Below, piece by piece: positions 43,870-52,464 of a stretch of 62,062 nt of DNA. Position 1 is the stretch's first letter; every line of letters begins with the position of its first letter. A program made the translations under genes and the position numbers. A model generated the notes under the pieces. The model saw only the letters and a list, made by a program, of their open reading frames with translations, did no database searches and had not been told where the DNA came from. Source of the stretch: Paenibacillus whitsoniae (GTDB taxonomy: Bacteria > Bacillota > Bacilli > Paenibacillales > NBRC-103111); NCBI RefSeq assembly GCF_003955665.1, contig NZ_RXHU01000022.1:233423-295484 (forward strand). The letters run 5' to 3'.

Positions 43870-46800
43870 TTAGTTCAGAATTCGTTGAGCCATGGAGACA
43901 AGGTCGTAGAGATCCAACTTCCCGTCATTGTTTAGATCATAAAGCCGGAGCACTTGCCAATTCGCATGGCTGCTGTTCGCATGATAGTTTGCAGCAATTA
44001 TGGCCAAATCGCCAACACCAGCCGACTGACTCGCAGTTGCTCGGAACAGTGTCAAAGCCTGCGTAAGCGTCGCAGCAGCAGCATCAACTTGGACTTGTGT
44101 TGCTGAGTCTAGAGCTAGAACTGTATTCGCTGCAGTTAGCGCAGCTTTAATCGCATCTATCGCGCTTTGAGGGTAGTAACCATAACGCGGTGATGCAGCG
44201 TTTAGCACTTTGGCCCCAGCTACAACCGAATTCACATCAGCGACCATCGAAGCGAGAGTAGATTTGTTGACATGAACAGTTATGGCAACTGTCAGCCAAT
44301 GACCAGTTCCGCTACCGCTTGCCACGGTCACTTCATTGCCGAACTGATCTCCCAGCACGATACCTGTCATATACACGTTCGTACTTACCGATGGGGCAAG
44401 CGCCTTGAAGGTAAGTGCAAGTAGATCCAGCGTACCCGTCACTGGACTTGTAGATCCGGTGTTCGCTTCTACGATTTTCACACTACCTGGGGCTGTCGTG
44501 CTTCCTACAACCATAAAGCCATTTAATAAGGAGCTCATATCCACAAACTCCAGTACAGCAGGATCGTAATTCACAGTGACCGATTTAGCATAAACACTTT
44601 CAGTTACATTGGACAAACCGTATGTTAATTGGAAGGACTGATCAACATTCACAGCGCTTGGTCCGGTTAAAGAATAAGCCGTTGTATTAACTGGCGGAGC
44701 AGCACTTGTCGTCGCAGATACCGCAGCAGATTGCGCCGATTCACCCGCAGCATTAACAGCCAACACCTTGTAGTAGTAGGTCGTTGATGCAGATAGCCCA
44801 TTGTCTGTATAAGCCGCCGTTGTCACAAGCGAAGCATTTCGTTTCGTATACGTGCCATTCTCCGAATCCGAACGATACACATTGTAGCTGACAGCATCTT
44901 TGGCAGGATTCCACCCCACAACGATCGAACTCGCACTTGCTGCCGTTACGCTCACATTCTGAGGAACGGAAGGTAGACCGATGACGCTCACCGCTTCCCA
45001 AATCGCATAAAGCGTCAGATTGTCAGCCGGCATGGTCACTTCCGCGCCCGCGGTATATGCCGTACCATTTCCGTCTCGATTCGTATTCCATTCTTTGAAA
45101 CGTTTACCTTGTGGTGCAGTTACGCCAGCAACTTCTGCTGCAGCAAACGTATCGCCTGCTGCTTTAGCTATCTCAACTGGCATTGCTCCCGAACCACCGT
45201 TTATGTCATAAGTAACCTGATGTGTTGTTAGGTCTTTAATATTAAATTCTAGCGTTCGAACCTCTTGCTTCCGGAATACATCAATTGTAAATGTAACGAT
45301 GACTTTTCCAGGTGCAGATGCGGATAATCGACCATTTGCATCAATTTGGGCATTACCATAAGTTACTTTCCAGTTATACGCGTAAATATCTGATACCCCG
45401 TCCCCACCAGAAGCAGCGAAGGTTAACTTTGAAGTTGCATTTGCAGCCAATGTCACAGGTAGGAGATACTCCTTGCCGTCAACATATACCTGGAGAATTT
45501 CAGATGCATTTGGACTACCTACAGTAACTTGCACATCGGTGTATACGCTAGGTGTACTGACAGAGGATACTCGGACATAACCACTAACACTTTGAATGGC
45601 TTCATAATTCCCATAGTTGACCAATGCAGCTGGATTTACAGTTATGTTCCCATTTGCATCTACAGTCACAACCCCCACTAAATCACCTAGCGGCGTAAAT
45701 ACCATATTCTGATTGGCATCGGTTGGAGTTACACGCGCATTAATCTTCGCGGTAGAACTCAAAGCATCTTTTACGGGTACCAGCTTAATTCCTTGACTCG
45801 CATTCACATTAATAGCATCCACTTTATATTCAATCTTCTCTGGCTGAATTGTTGTCGGATAAACGGACAAATTATCTATCGCCGTAGTCCATGATGCAAC
45901 GGAGTTGAAATAATGTGAAAAGGCAATTGCACCGAAGCCATTTGAATAACTAATCCTGGGATCCATGGCTAAATTGGTAACTGTGGATGTGATGCTTGGG
46001 CTACTCTTATCTGTCACTGTAAAGCTGATCTTTTTGTTTTTAAAATCCAGATTTACTCTTACATTGTAATCTTTGTTTGCTCCTTTAAAGCCTATACCTA
46101 CATCTTTCGTATCTGCATAACTCCCGACAGTCCCGCTGGTCCCTGTGAAGCCACCATGGATGTAGTTAAAATCTCCATTTACGGTTCCATTTTTTGCGGG
46201 AAATGCCGTCGAATTGTATGTTTTATTATAGTAATACGTCATTTCAGGATAGATCCCAGAATTGGCCCCTGCAGTTGGTGCCGGGTATGTGGCTAATGCC
46301 AAATACGTATTTCCGTTTGTATCTTCAATTGAAATATGTCCGCCTCTGTAACGGTTATCTGCTGTAAAGGAACCTACATTCCAGTCAAAATCAACAACCA
46401 CTAGATCGTCACTTACCGGAGTGAAGGTTCTACGGCTTAGTGAAGTGCTACTGCCAGCTTTACTAGCTACAGATGCCTGAAGTTTTTTATTGCCAGACGC
46501 GTCCACTACTTGGTAAGTAAACGTGTTGCCATCTGTAAAGCCACCTTTGGTGCCTAAACTGTAGTTTTCCCAATCCTCACTGATTTGAGGGACATAGATG
46601 GTCGCTTTATCCGTAAAACCGCCATCTATAGATGTCGCAGTAATCACGGCTACACCTGTCTTATGTGCTGTAATAATGCCATTTGCATCTACAGATGCCA
46701 CCGCATCATTGTTAGAGGACCAAATGACGCCAGTATTCGTGGCTTCCTCTGGTGTAAATATCGCTTCCAGCTTATTTGCAGGCTTGCTATCACCCTTTAC

Positions 46801-49800
46801 AGTTGAATCGGGTGAAAAATAATTGGATTTAACCCATACTTCATTTTTGGATAACTTCATACTCGTTGAAGCTATCGATCCTTCTACCACTTGTACAATA
46901 CATTCTGCGGTCACATGACTGCCATCAGCCGAAGTAACAAAAACGGTTCCAGTACCAGTCTTCAGCCCCGTCACTACACCATTTTGATTTACAGTGATAG
47001 TCCCCTCATCCCCTGATTTAATACTCCATATAGCGGCCTTATTCACTGCATTATCTGGAAGTGCTAAATAGACGAGTGCCTTGCTGCTTCCAACAGGCAA
47101 CCCTATCTTGCTACTTGAGAGCAGTAGTTTTTCAACGAGTACATCAGTAACAGTTAGCGTTATGGATGCCGTTATTGCAGGATTGGAATCAGATATGACT
47201 CTAATTGTTGTGCTGCCAGGTTTAATGGCCGTAATCCATCCTGTCGAATCCACTTTCGCAATACTTTCGTTATCACTGCTCCAGTTCACCTTGTAAAAGG
47301 ATGCGTCACTTGGGGTTATAGCAGCAGTTAGTTGCAAGCTCTTACCAGCGAGAACAGAACGATTTCCACCATTAATGGATATACCGGTAACATTTGTTTG
47401 AGTGACGGCCACATTGAAGTTCACACTGCTTGCTCCGTCTGCTGATGCAACAGTGATCGCAGCTGTTCCGCCTTTAATCGGATTAAGCTGTACAACTGGT
47501 TCATAATTGGCCGTTGAAAGCTTATCCGAAAGTGTACGAATTGTTTTGTCATCGGTCTGCCAAGTATCTCCATACCACCATGCAATCTTGGGATCGGATA
47601 CTGTATATACCACTGCTTTATTGGTGGGCGTACCCGAAACCGCACTTTTAAACTTCATCTTATCAAAAGGTTTGGCATTAATTGTACTTCCTGGCGTTAT
47701 TGTCCCTGAGCCAACGCTGATTCCGGCTCTTATAATGTCATAGGTAATCGAAATTCCGCTTGTCGCAACCGTATCAGTAACCGTCACATTCACTGTTGTA
47801 GTGACTGTTCCAATTGTTGCAGTGATGACGGCTGTTCCAGCAGATCTTCCTGTAACAAGACCAGCGTTAGATACTTCAGCCACACTAGGGTTATTAGAAC
47901 TGTAACGAATTTTATAATCAGTAAGCAACTTATCCATTGGCGCAATTGTAGGCTGCAAACGGCTGACCTTGCCTACACTAAGGGTCAAGTTATTATTCAT
48001 AAATGTTAAGCTGGTAGCCTCACCTACATCATAATTGACTCCGTTGTATCGCAATGGGCTATAGACGGTATCCGATGATTTCTTAACATGTCCCCTGATC
48101 AGGTAGGCATACATACTATCCATCATATCGCCTGATTTACCGACCTGCGTACTGCCCATTTCTTTAATGCTTTCTGCGCCATTGTTAAACATGCCACGCT
48201 TGCTAGGTCCTGGACCTTCTCCTGCCTTAGCGCCAGCTCCATAGATCGCTAATGACTCCGTGTTCCAATAGTAGAATCCTCTTGTTGTGCCATAAGGATT
48301 AGGTAAATCAAGAGGCGCCTGCATATAATCCAGCAGGTAATTGTACTGCCCATTTGGACTAGCGCTATAATATTGTGACAACCCCAAGGTACTCTCCGTG
48401 TCAACAATCTGAGAAGAAGTCGTGAATGAGAATCCCGTTTCTACATTAATATAATCATAGTATTTTGTGGCACTATTCTGCATGGCGGTATTCATCATGC
48501 CAAATTGGCCCGTAACTTCACGCCCGCCATAGAGTGAGAAAGCCATCCCGTCATATTCAGCTCCGCGATTAGCAAAAGCCTGGAAAAAGCCTGAGATTTG
48601 CGCAGGATCGTATCCGGTATTTGTGTGTATCGTGTTGATTGCACTAGGATAAATTTCTTTTACCGCACGTGAAGAAGCGGTTATGATTGCTGCATGCTGC
48701 GTATAATTTGAACCCATGGCTACCGGGAATAATAGTCCGCCATCCTGTTCATTTCCATTCTTCACAGAGATAACATTGACACCTTGAGACTTCATCTCAG
48801 AAAGGGTATCATGCACATAGTTATACACTGCCGTTTCAAGCATCTGAATATCAGGGTTCGACAGCTTCCCATTGTAATCTTTTTCAATCCATTCATACGG
48901 GATATGTGCTTTAGCCGCACTAATCCATGTATCGCTATAGTGGAAACTCGGTGTATATGTCATATTTAATTCGTTAGCGCGTTTGCCAATCGCAACACTA
49001 TGTTTTTTATCGAAATATCCTGGTATCGTTTGACGTCCGGTAACCGTTTCTCCATCATAACCTGTGGTTGCTGTTTTTAATGGCGTTAAAGTGATCCAGT
49101 CATAAACTGGATTTCCAGCCTTGACCCATAGCGTAGTCAATATGGAATTCACGCCATGGTTGGAAAGAATCCTCAATGCATCCTGCTGCACACCATTTGC
49201 AAAATATTTTCCTCCAGCATCCTCCATTGCCTGAAGAAAAGTCATGTCTGCCCCTTTAATGTAATCATTGGATACTTCGAACACATTCAGATTATCAACA
49301 TAAGCAAACTGGCTGCCATTTGAAGTCCATCCATCTGCCGGGTGAGTATTGTCCATTTCATCATATTTGGGTCTTTGCCACCCATTTGGAAAAGGATGGT
49401 CTGTATCTTTATTTTCATGCACGGTGACAGAATTGATATAGTTTTGATCAAATATGGTGTTTGCGTACAACTCAACCTCAGTTTGATTTACGCCAGTGTG
49501 AAACGCGATTGTGACCAATGCATACCCTTCAGTACTGGCAGGAGCCTGACGCAGAACAACTCCATCCAAGCCTCTAACACCAAGATTAACGCGATTGCCC
49601 AGCGTTACCCTCTCAACCAATAGACCCAAAACAGATGTATTGGTTAGGTCGTACTGTTTGGTTGTTTTGTACGTGTCTTGCTGATCTACTTTCATGCGAA
49701 CAGTCGCAATATAATCTGTATTAGGCTTTACAGACACTTTTTGACTTACTTCAGAATGATCCGCCAGTTTAACTGCATTTACACCTGTATCGGCATTTGC

Positions 49801-50376
49801 TGTGTCAAGATTAACTCCACCTTTGGTGACCCAGTTTTGAAGTCCCCCTTCAAAATCCCAGTTTTTCACCGGATTGTTATCATTTGAATCTAGCGTTATT
49901 GTAACCTCATCAATCTGCAGCCCGCTTGACGTTCCTGCATCAATATTAATCGTCATTTGCCCGTTATAGACCAGTACATTTCTATGAGCAATTTGCCGCC
50001 ATGTGCTCGCGTCTAAGAAGGTATCCACTTTAAGTACGGAATCAGGGCCCCCTGTATCTTTCATCGTTACTTTAGCGGAGTTGCTGCTAGTTGCACCTTT
50101 TACCCACATGCTTACCGTATAGCTTCCCTGGGGAATCCCTTTGACCGTCTTGCTTAAAGAAGAGCCGGATTTCATTAACGCATAGTTACCGCTTTTTCCT
50201 CCCGTAGCTTGTATCGTTACATTACCATTTACTTTCCACTCATCAAAATTAGATTCAAATCCTAAGTTTCCTCCCCCTACATCTTCCTGTGCATATACAG
50301 TCACAACTGGTCTCGTAGATACAATTGAAAATAAAATCAACACTGAGAGCAGACTAGAAAGTATCTTTTTTAGCAT
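43870..50376 (-). CDS. Giant GH53-like endo-galactanase with cohesin, FIVAR and dockerin tail
   Basis: This 2168-residue secreted enzyme has a signal peptide (1-30), two CBM4/9-like domains (about 35-165, 170-370), a GH53-like barrel (about 372-770; acid/base Glu543 in KNGNEQ, nucleophile Glu646 in NVETGF, HYSDTW), about five Big_2-type Ig domains, a LamG-like domain (about 1260-1510), more Ig units, an InlB-type beta repeat, FN3, cohesin (1898-2033), FIVAR (2034-2117) and dockerin (2118-2168; second loop DLNNDGKLDLYDL, the first half lacks clear calcium ligands). GH53 enzymes cut beta-1,4-galactan of pectin. The dockerin could bind the SLH-cohesin encoded next, or the cohesin of another copy. 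The ATG at 50376 is favoured; its Shine-Dalgarno lies in a hairpin. Confidence 0.85.
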   Translation of the reverse strand: MLKKILSSLLSVLILFSIVSTRPVVTVYAQEDVGGGNLGFESNFDEWKVNGNVTIQATGGKSGNYALMKSGSSLSKTVKGIPQGSYTVSMWVKGATSSNSAKVTMKDTGGPDSVLKVDTFLDASTWRQIAHRNVLVYNGQMTINIDAGTSSGLQIDEVTITLDSNDNNPVKNWDFEGGLQNWVTKGGVNLDTANADTGVNAVKLADHSEVSQKVSVKPNTDYIATVRMKVDQQDTYKTTKQYDLTNTSVLGLLVERVTLGNRVNLGVRGLDGVVLRQAPASTEGYALVTIAFHTGVNQTEVELYANTIFDQNYINSVTVHENKDTDHPFPNGWQRPKYDEMDNTHPADGWTSNGSQFAYVDNLNVFEVSNDYIKGADMTFLQAMEDAGGKYFANGVQQDALRILSNHGVNSILTTLWVKAGNPVYDWITLTPLKTATTGYDGETVTGRQTIPGYFDKKHSVAIGKRANELNMTYTPSFHYSDTWISAAKAHIPYEWIEKDYNGKLSNPDIQMLETAVYNYVHDTLSEMKSQGVNVISVKNGNEQDGGLLFPVAMGSNYTQHAAIITASSRAVKEIYPSAINTIHTNTGYDPAQISGFFQAFANRGAEYDGMAFSLYGGREVTGQFGMMNTAMQNSATKYYDYINVETGFSFTTSSQIVDTESTLGLSQYYSASPNGQYNYLLDYMQAPLDLPNPYGTTRGFYYWNTESLAIYGAGAKAGEGPGPSKRGMFNNGAESIKEMGSTQVGKSGDMMDSMYAYLIRGHVKKSSDTVYSPLRYNGVNYDVGEATSLTFMNNNLTLSVGKVSRLQPTIAPMDKLLTDYKIRYSSNNPSVAEVSNAGLVTGRSAGTAVITATIGTVTTTVNVTVTDTVATSGISITYDIIRAGISVGSGTITPGSTINAKPFDKMKFKSAVSGTPTNKAVVYTVSDPKIAWWYGDTWQTDDKTIRTLSDKLSTANYEPVVQLNPIKGGTAAITVASADGASSVNFNVAVTQTNVTGISINGGNRSVLAGKSLQLTAAITPSDASFYKVNWSSDNESIAKVDSTGWITAIKPGSTTIRVISDSNPAITASITLTVTDVLVEKLLLSSSKIGLPVGSSKALVYLALPDNAVNKAAIWSIKSGDEGTITVNQNGVVTGLKTGTGTVFVTSADGSHVTAECIVQVVEGSIASTSMKLSKNEVWVKSNYFSPDSTVKGDSKPANKLEAIFTPEEATNTGVIWSSNNDAVASVDANGIITAHKTGVAVITATSIDGGFTDKATIYVPQISEDWENYSLGTKGGFTDGNTFTYQVVDASGNKKLQASVASKAGSSTSLSRRTFTPVSDDLVVVDFDWNVGSFTADNRYRGGHISIEDTNGNTYLALATYPAPTAGANSGIYPEMTYYYNKTYNSTAFPAKNGTVNGDFNYIHGGFTGTSGTVGSYADTKDVGIGFKGANKDYNVRVNLDFKNKKISFTVTDKSSPSITSTVTNLAMDPRISYSNGFGAIAFSHYFNSVASWTTAIDNLSVYPTTIQPEKIEYKVDAINVNASQGIKLVPVKDALSSTAKINARVTPTDANQNMVFTPLGDLVGVVTVDANGNITVNPAALVNYGNYEAIQSVSGYVRVSSVSTPSVYTDVQVTVGSPNASEILQVYVDGKEYLLPVTLAANATSKLTFAASGGDGVSDIYAYNWKVTYGNAQIDANGRLSASAPGKVIVTFTIDVFRKQEVRTLEFNIKDLTTHQVTYDINGGSGAMPVEIAKAAGDTFAAAEVAGVTAPQGKRFKEWNTNRDGNGTAYTAGAEVTMPADNLTLYAIWEAVSVIGLPSVPQNVSVTAASASSIVVGWNPAKDAVSYNVYRSDSENGTYTKRNASLVTTAAYTDNGLSASTTYYYKVLAVNAAGESAQSAAVSATTSAAPPVNTTAYSLTGPSAVNVDQSFQLTYGLSNVTESVYAKSVTVNYDPAVLEFVDMSSLLNGFMVVGSTTAPGSVKIVEANTGSTSPVTGTLDLLALTFKALAPSVSTNVYMTGIVLGDQFGNEVTVASGSGTGHWLTVAITVHVNKSTLASMVADVNSVVAGAKVLNAASPRYGYYPQSAIDAIKAALTAANTVLALDSATQVQVDAAAATLTQALTLFRATASQSAGVGDLAIIAANYHANSSHANWQVLRLYDLNNDGKLDLYDLVSMAQRILN

Positions 50377-50383
50377 CGAGACA

Positions 50384-50412
50384 TCTCCCTCCTCTTGAAC
50401 TAAAGAGGGAGA
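50384..50412 (-). promoter_or_regulatory. Hairpin covering the Shine-Dalgarno of the GH53/dockerin gene
   Basis: On the minus strand TCTCCCTC and GAGGGAGA form an eight-base stem, and the right arm is the AGGAGGGAG ribosome site of the gene starting at 50376. Pairing would limit translation unless opened. An RNA stability role is an alternative. Confidence 0.5.
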
Positions 50413-50460
50413 CGGCGTTCGGTCAGAACGTGCTTCCATCTCCCCCGTATGCAAACCTAG

Positions 50461-52065
50461 TTATTTCTTCTTCATATCCTTATAAGCTGCCCGTTTCTCA
50501 TCGATCATGGCCTGTCCACCGATTTTCAAATATTCGGCTGTGATTGCGTCGAATGTTTTGCTGAACTCTTCCGGCTTCGCCAAGACGCTCTTAACAACGG
50601 CTTCCTGTGCTTTGTCCGACAGCGTTTTGGCGTTCTTAATCTCAGCATCAATCGGACGATCGAAGCGCGGGTTTGTATAGCCGTCATTTAACGCATTGAT
50701 GATCGTTTGCTTCGCCAACTCTTTGTAGTTCGGGAATTGAATAGCAGCAGCATCGATATTCTTATCCTTGGAACCGAAGTCTTTGCCGTTGCTGATCATA
50801 GCAATGTCAGTGTTATTGTAGAACGTTTTCTTCGCTTCATCTGTCGTAATCGCTTTCGGAAAGCCGTTCTCCAGCGTGTAGTGCTGGCCTTCGATGCCGT
50901 TCTGCAACGTGAAGAGCACGTCCGGTTTCGACATCCAGTCCAGATACTTCACGACTTCCGCCGCATGCTTGCTCGTTTTCGGAACGATGATGTAGGCGCC
51001 GATCGGATCGTAAATCCCCTTCGGATGCTTGCCTTCTTCATTCGTGAACGGATCCATCGCGACGAATTCCGCACCTGGAACATTCTTTTTGAGCGTGTCG
51101 AGCACGCCGCCGTTGCCCATCAGATTTGGATGAGCAGCTAATGCCGTGAAGGCTCCGACCAGGCCGTTCGCAACATCTTTCTCGAATGTTTTTCCGTCTT
51201 TATCCAAAGCAAAATCGGGATTGATGAGGCCCTCTTGGTTCATTTTGTTCAAGAATTGCACGCCTTCTTTGTACCCCGGCTTCAGCAGCTCAGGCACAGC
51301 GTAGAAATCCTCTTCCGAGATTTTCTTCACAAAAGAACTGATTAACAGTCCCGCCGTCGTAATGTTCGTGCCGTTCATCGCGCTGAAATCATAAGGAATC
51401 ACTTTGCCGCCCGTCTGCCCCGGATCCTTCTCTTTAAACGCTTTCATTGTTTTGTAAAATTCATCCGTCGTCTTTGGAACCGGCATGCCCAGCTTGTCCA
51501 GCCAATCCTTGCGGATATAAGAGGATTGCGTGAATTGCAGCGGTCGCTTCGCCGGAATCGTATACTGCTTGCCGCTGAATATGCCGTAGTTTAACACATC
51601 CTGACCGAGAAACTTCTTCAGGTTCGGTCCATTATCGTCGATCAGCTTGCCAAGGTCGGTGAGCCCTCCGTTTTTGACATAATTGTTGATCGTAGGCTGG
51701 TCGTACGTGAACACCATATCCGGTGCGTCGCCGGAAGCCATCAGCACGTTAAGTTTATCCACCTCTTGATTGCGGGGAACCGGAATGAATTGCAGCTTGA
51801 TGTTGTTTGGGTCGCCAAAATTTTTCTGAATCCACTGCGTCCAAAAGTTATTATCCACCGGACCTGCGCCAGCCGGCGCATTGCCACGATCGAACACCTC
51901 GATCTTCAGCGTAACTGGCTCTTTACTTGCGCTGCTTGTTGCCGCTGTTGCGGATGAGCTTGCCGACGTCGTTTCCTTGGAGCCGTTCGAGCATGCAGAA
52001 AGCATACTTGTTAGGACAAGTAGTACTGCCGATGCTCCCAACCATTTGCGTTGTGTTACATTCAT
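50461..52065 (-). CDS. ABC importer D: second solute-binding lipoprotein (paralogue b)
   Basis: The 534-residue lipoprotein (lipobox LSAC, Cys25) is a close paralogue of the product encoded at 52465-54084: long segments such as FWTQWIQKNFGDPNNIKLQF and KTTDEFYKTMKAFKEKDPG are shared. It lies after its own promoter, catabolite site and leader hairpin, and heads a group with the GH53/dockerin and cohesin-SLH genes. The pair may bind different chain lengths or serve the same permeases, or one may be a surface substrate catcher. AAAGGGG precedes the ATG. Confidence 0.92.
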   Translation of the reverse strand: MNVTQRKWLGASAVLLVLTSMLSACSNGSKETTSASSSATAATSSASKEPVTLKIEVFDRGNAPAGAGPVDNNFWTQWIQKNFGDPNNIKLQFIPVPRNQEVDKLNVLMASGDAPDMVFTYDQPTINNYVKNGGLTDLGKLIDDNGPNLKKFLGQDVLNYGIFSGKQYTIPAKRPLQFTQSSYIRKDWLDKLGMPVPKTTDEFYKTMKAFKEKDPGQTGGKVIPYDFSAMNGTNITTAGLLISSFVKKISEEDFYAVPELLKPGYKEGVQFLNKMNQEGLINPDFALDKDGKTFEKDVANGLVGAFTALAAHPNLMGNGGVLDTLKKNVPGAEFVAMDPFTNEEGKHPKGIYDPIGAYIIVPKTSKHAAEVVKYLDWMSKPDVLFTLQNGIEGQHYTLENGFPKAITTDEAKKTFYNNTDIAMISNGKDFGSKDKNIDAAAIQFPNYKELAKQTIINALNDGYTNPRFDRPIDAEIKNAKTLSDKAQEAVVKSVLAKPEEFSKTFDAITAEYLKIGGQAMIDEKRAAYKDMKKK

Positions 52066-52109
52066 CTTTTGTTATCCCCTTTCGCCGTGAACATCATCGT
52101 TTTGTATAT

Positions 52110-52138
52110 GTTAACCTCCCTAACAGGGAGGGATTAAC
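52110..52138 (-). promoter_or_regulatory. Leader hairpin of binding protein b mRNA
   Basis: CCTCCCT pairs with AGGGAGG around a 3-base loop, extended by GTTAA/TTAAC past a two-base bulge. It lies in the roughly 135-base untranslated leader and could stabilise the transcript. Confidence 0.45.
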
Positions 52139-52164
52139 CGACCATTAGGAGAAACCTTTGAGCT

Positions 52165-52179
52165 AGCAAACGCTTCCAA
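52165..52179 (-). promoter_or_regulatory. CcpA-type cre site in the binding protein b leader
   Basis: On the minus strand TTGGAAGCGTTTGCT fits WTGNAANCGNWNNCW at every defined position. It lies about 20-35 bases after the predicted transcription start, a roadblock position for catabolite repression. Confidence 0.65.
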
Positions 52180-52206
52180 AGTCTCATTGTCGGTGACGGT
52201 AATCAC

Positions 52207-52268
52207 ACTATACGCGGACGGCGAATCGTTGCACAATAAACTCTTTTCAGGGCATAAACTAATTTCAG
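52207..52268 (-). promoter_or_regulatory. Promoter of binding protein b/GH53/cohesin genes with tandem CTGAAA boxes
   Basis: Two boxes, CTGAAATTAGTTTATGCC (52251-52268) and CTGAAAAGAGTTTATTG (52234-52250), have an 18-base period and overlap TTGTGC (52231-52236). An 18-base spacer leads to TATAGT (52207-52212), followed by GTGA. The same order and the same -35 and -10 occur at 56065-56126. Confidence 0.72.
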
Positions 52269-52306
52269 AAACGTTGATGCGGCGGGCTTTTTCGGCTGTT
52301 TAGCAC

Positions 52307-52340
52307 AAAAAAAGGAATGTCGGTCACTACCGGCATTCCC
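52307..52340 (-). terminator. Strong intrinsic terminator after the palindrome
   Basis: On the minus strand GGAATGCCGGT pairs with ACCGACATTCC (one mismatch) around a 4-base loop, followed by seven T. It ends the importer D permease/binding protein a transcript just before the next promoter. Confidence 0.85.
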
Positions 52341-52373
52341 TCATCTTGTACGCCAGCATCGGCATACAAAACT

Positions 52374-52406
52374 AGACGGACCCCATTGCAGCAATGGGGT
52401 CCGTCT
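52374..52406. repeat. Perfect 33-base palindrome (16-bp arms)
   Basis: The 16 bases from 52374 are the exact complement of those ending at 52406, with a single central A. On the minus strand it lies between the heptamer repeats and the intrinsic terminator. It would form a very stable RNA hairpin without a good U tract, perhaps protecting the binding protein a message. Confidence 0.85.
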
Positions 52407-52452
52407 TTCGTCTTTCGTCTTTCGTCTTTCGTCTTTCGTCTTTCGTCTTTCG
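52404..52452. repeat. Seven tandem copies of the heptamer TCTTTCG
   Basis: Seven exact head-to-tail copies lie 12 bases downstream of the binding protein a stop codon. On the transcript they read CGAAAGA. Copy number may vary by slippage. The spacing is far too short for a CRISPR array. Confidence 0.95.
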
Positions 52453-52464
52453 CATAACCATGTC

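Noticed and set aside
52404..52452. Possible CRISPR array
   Set aside because: The repeats are 7 bases long and directly adjacent, with no spacers and no cas genes nearby.
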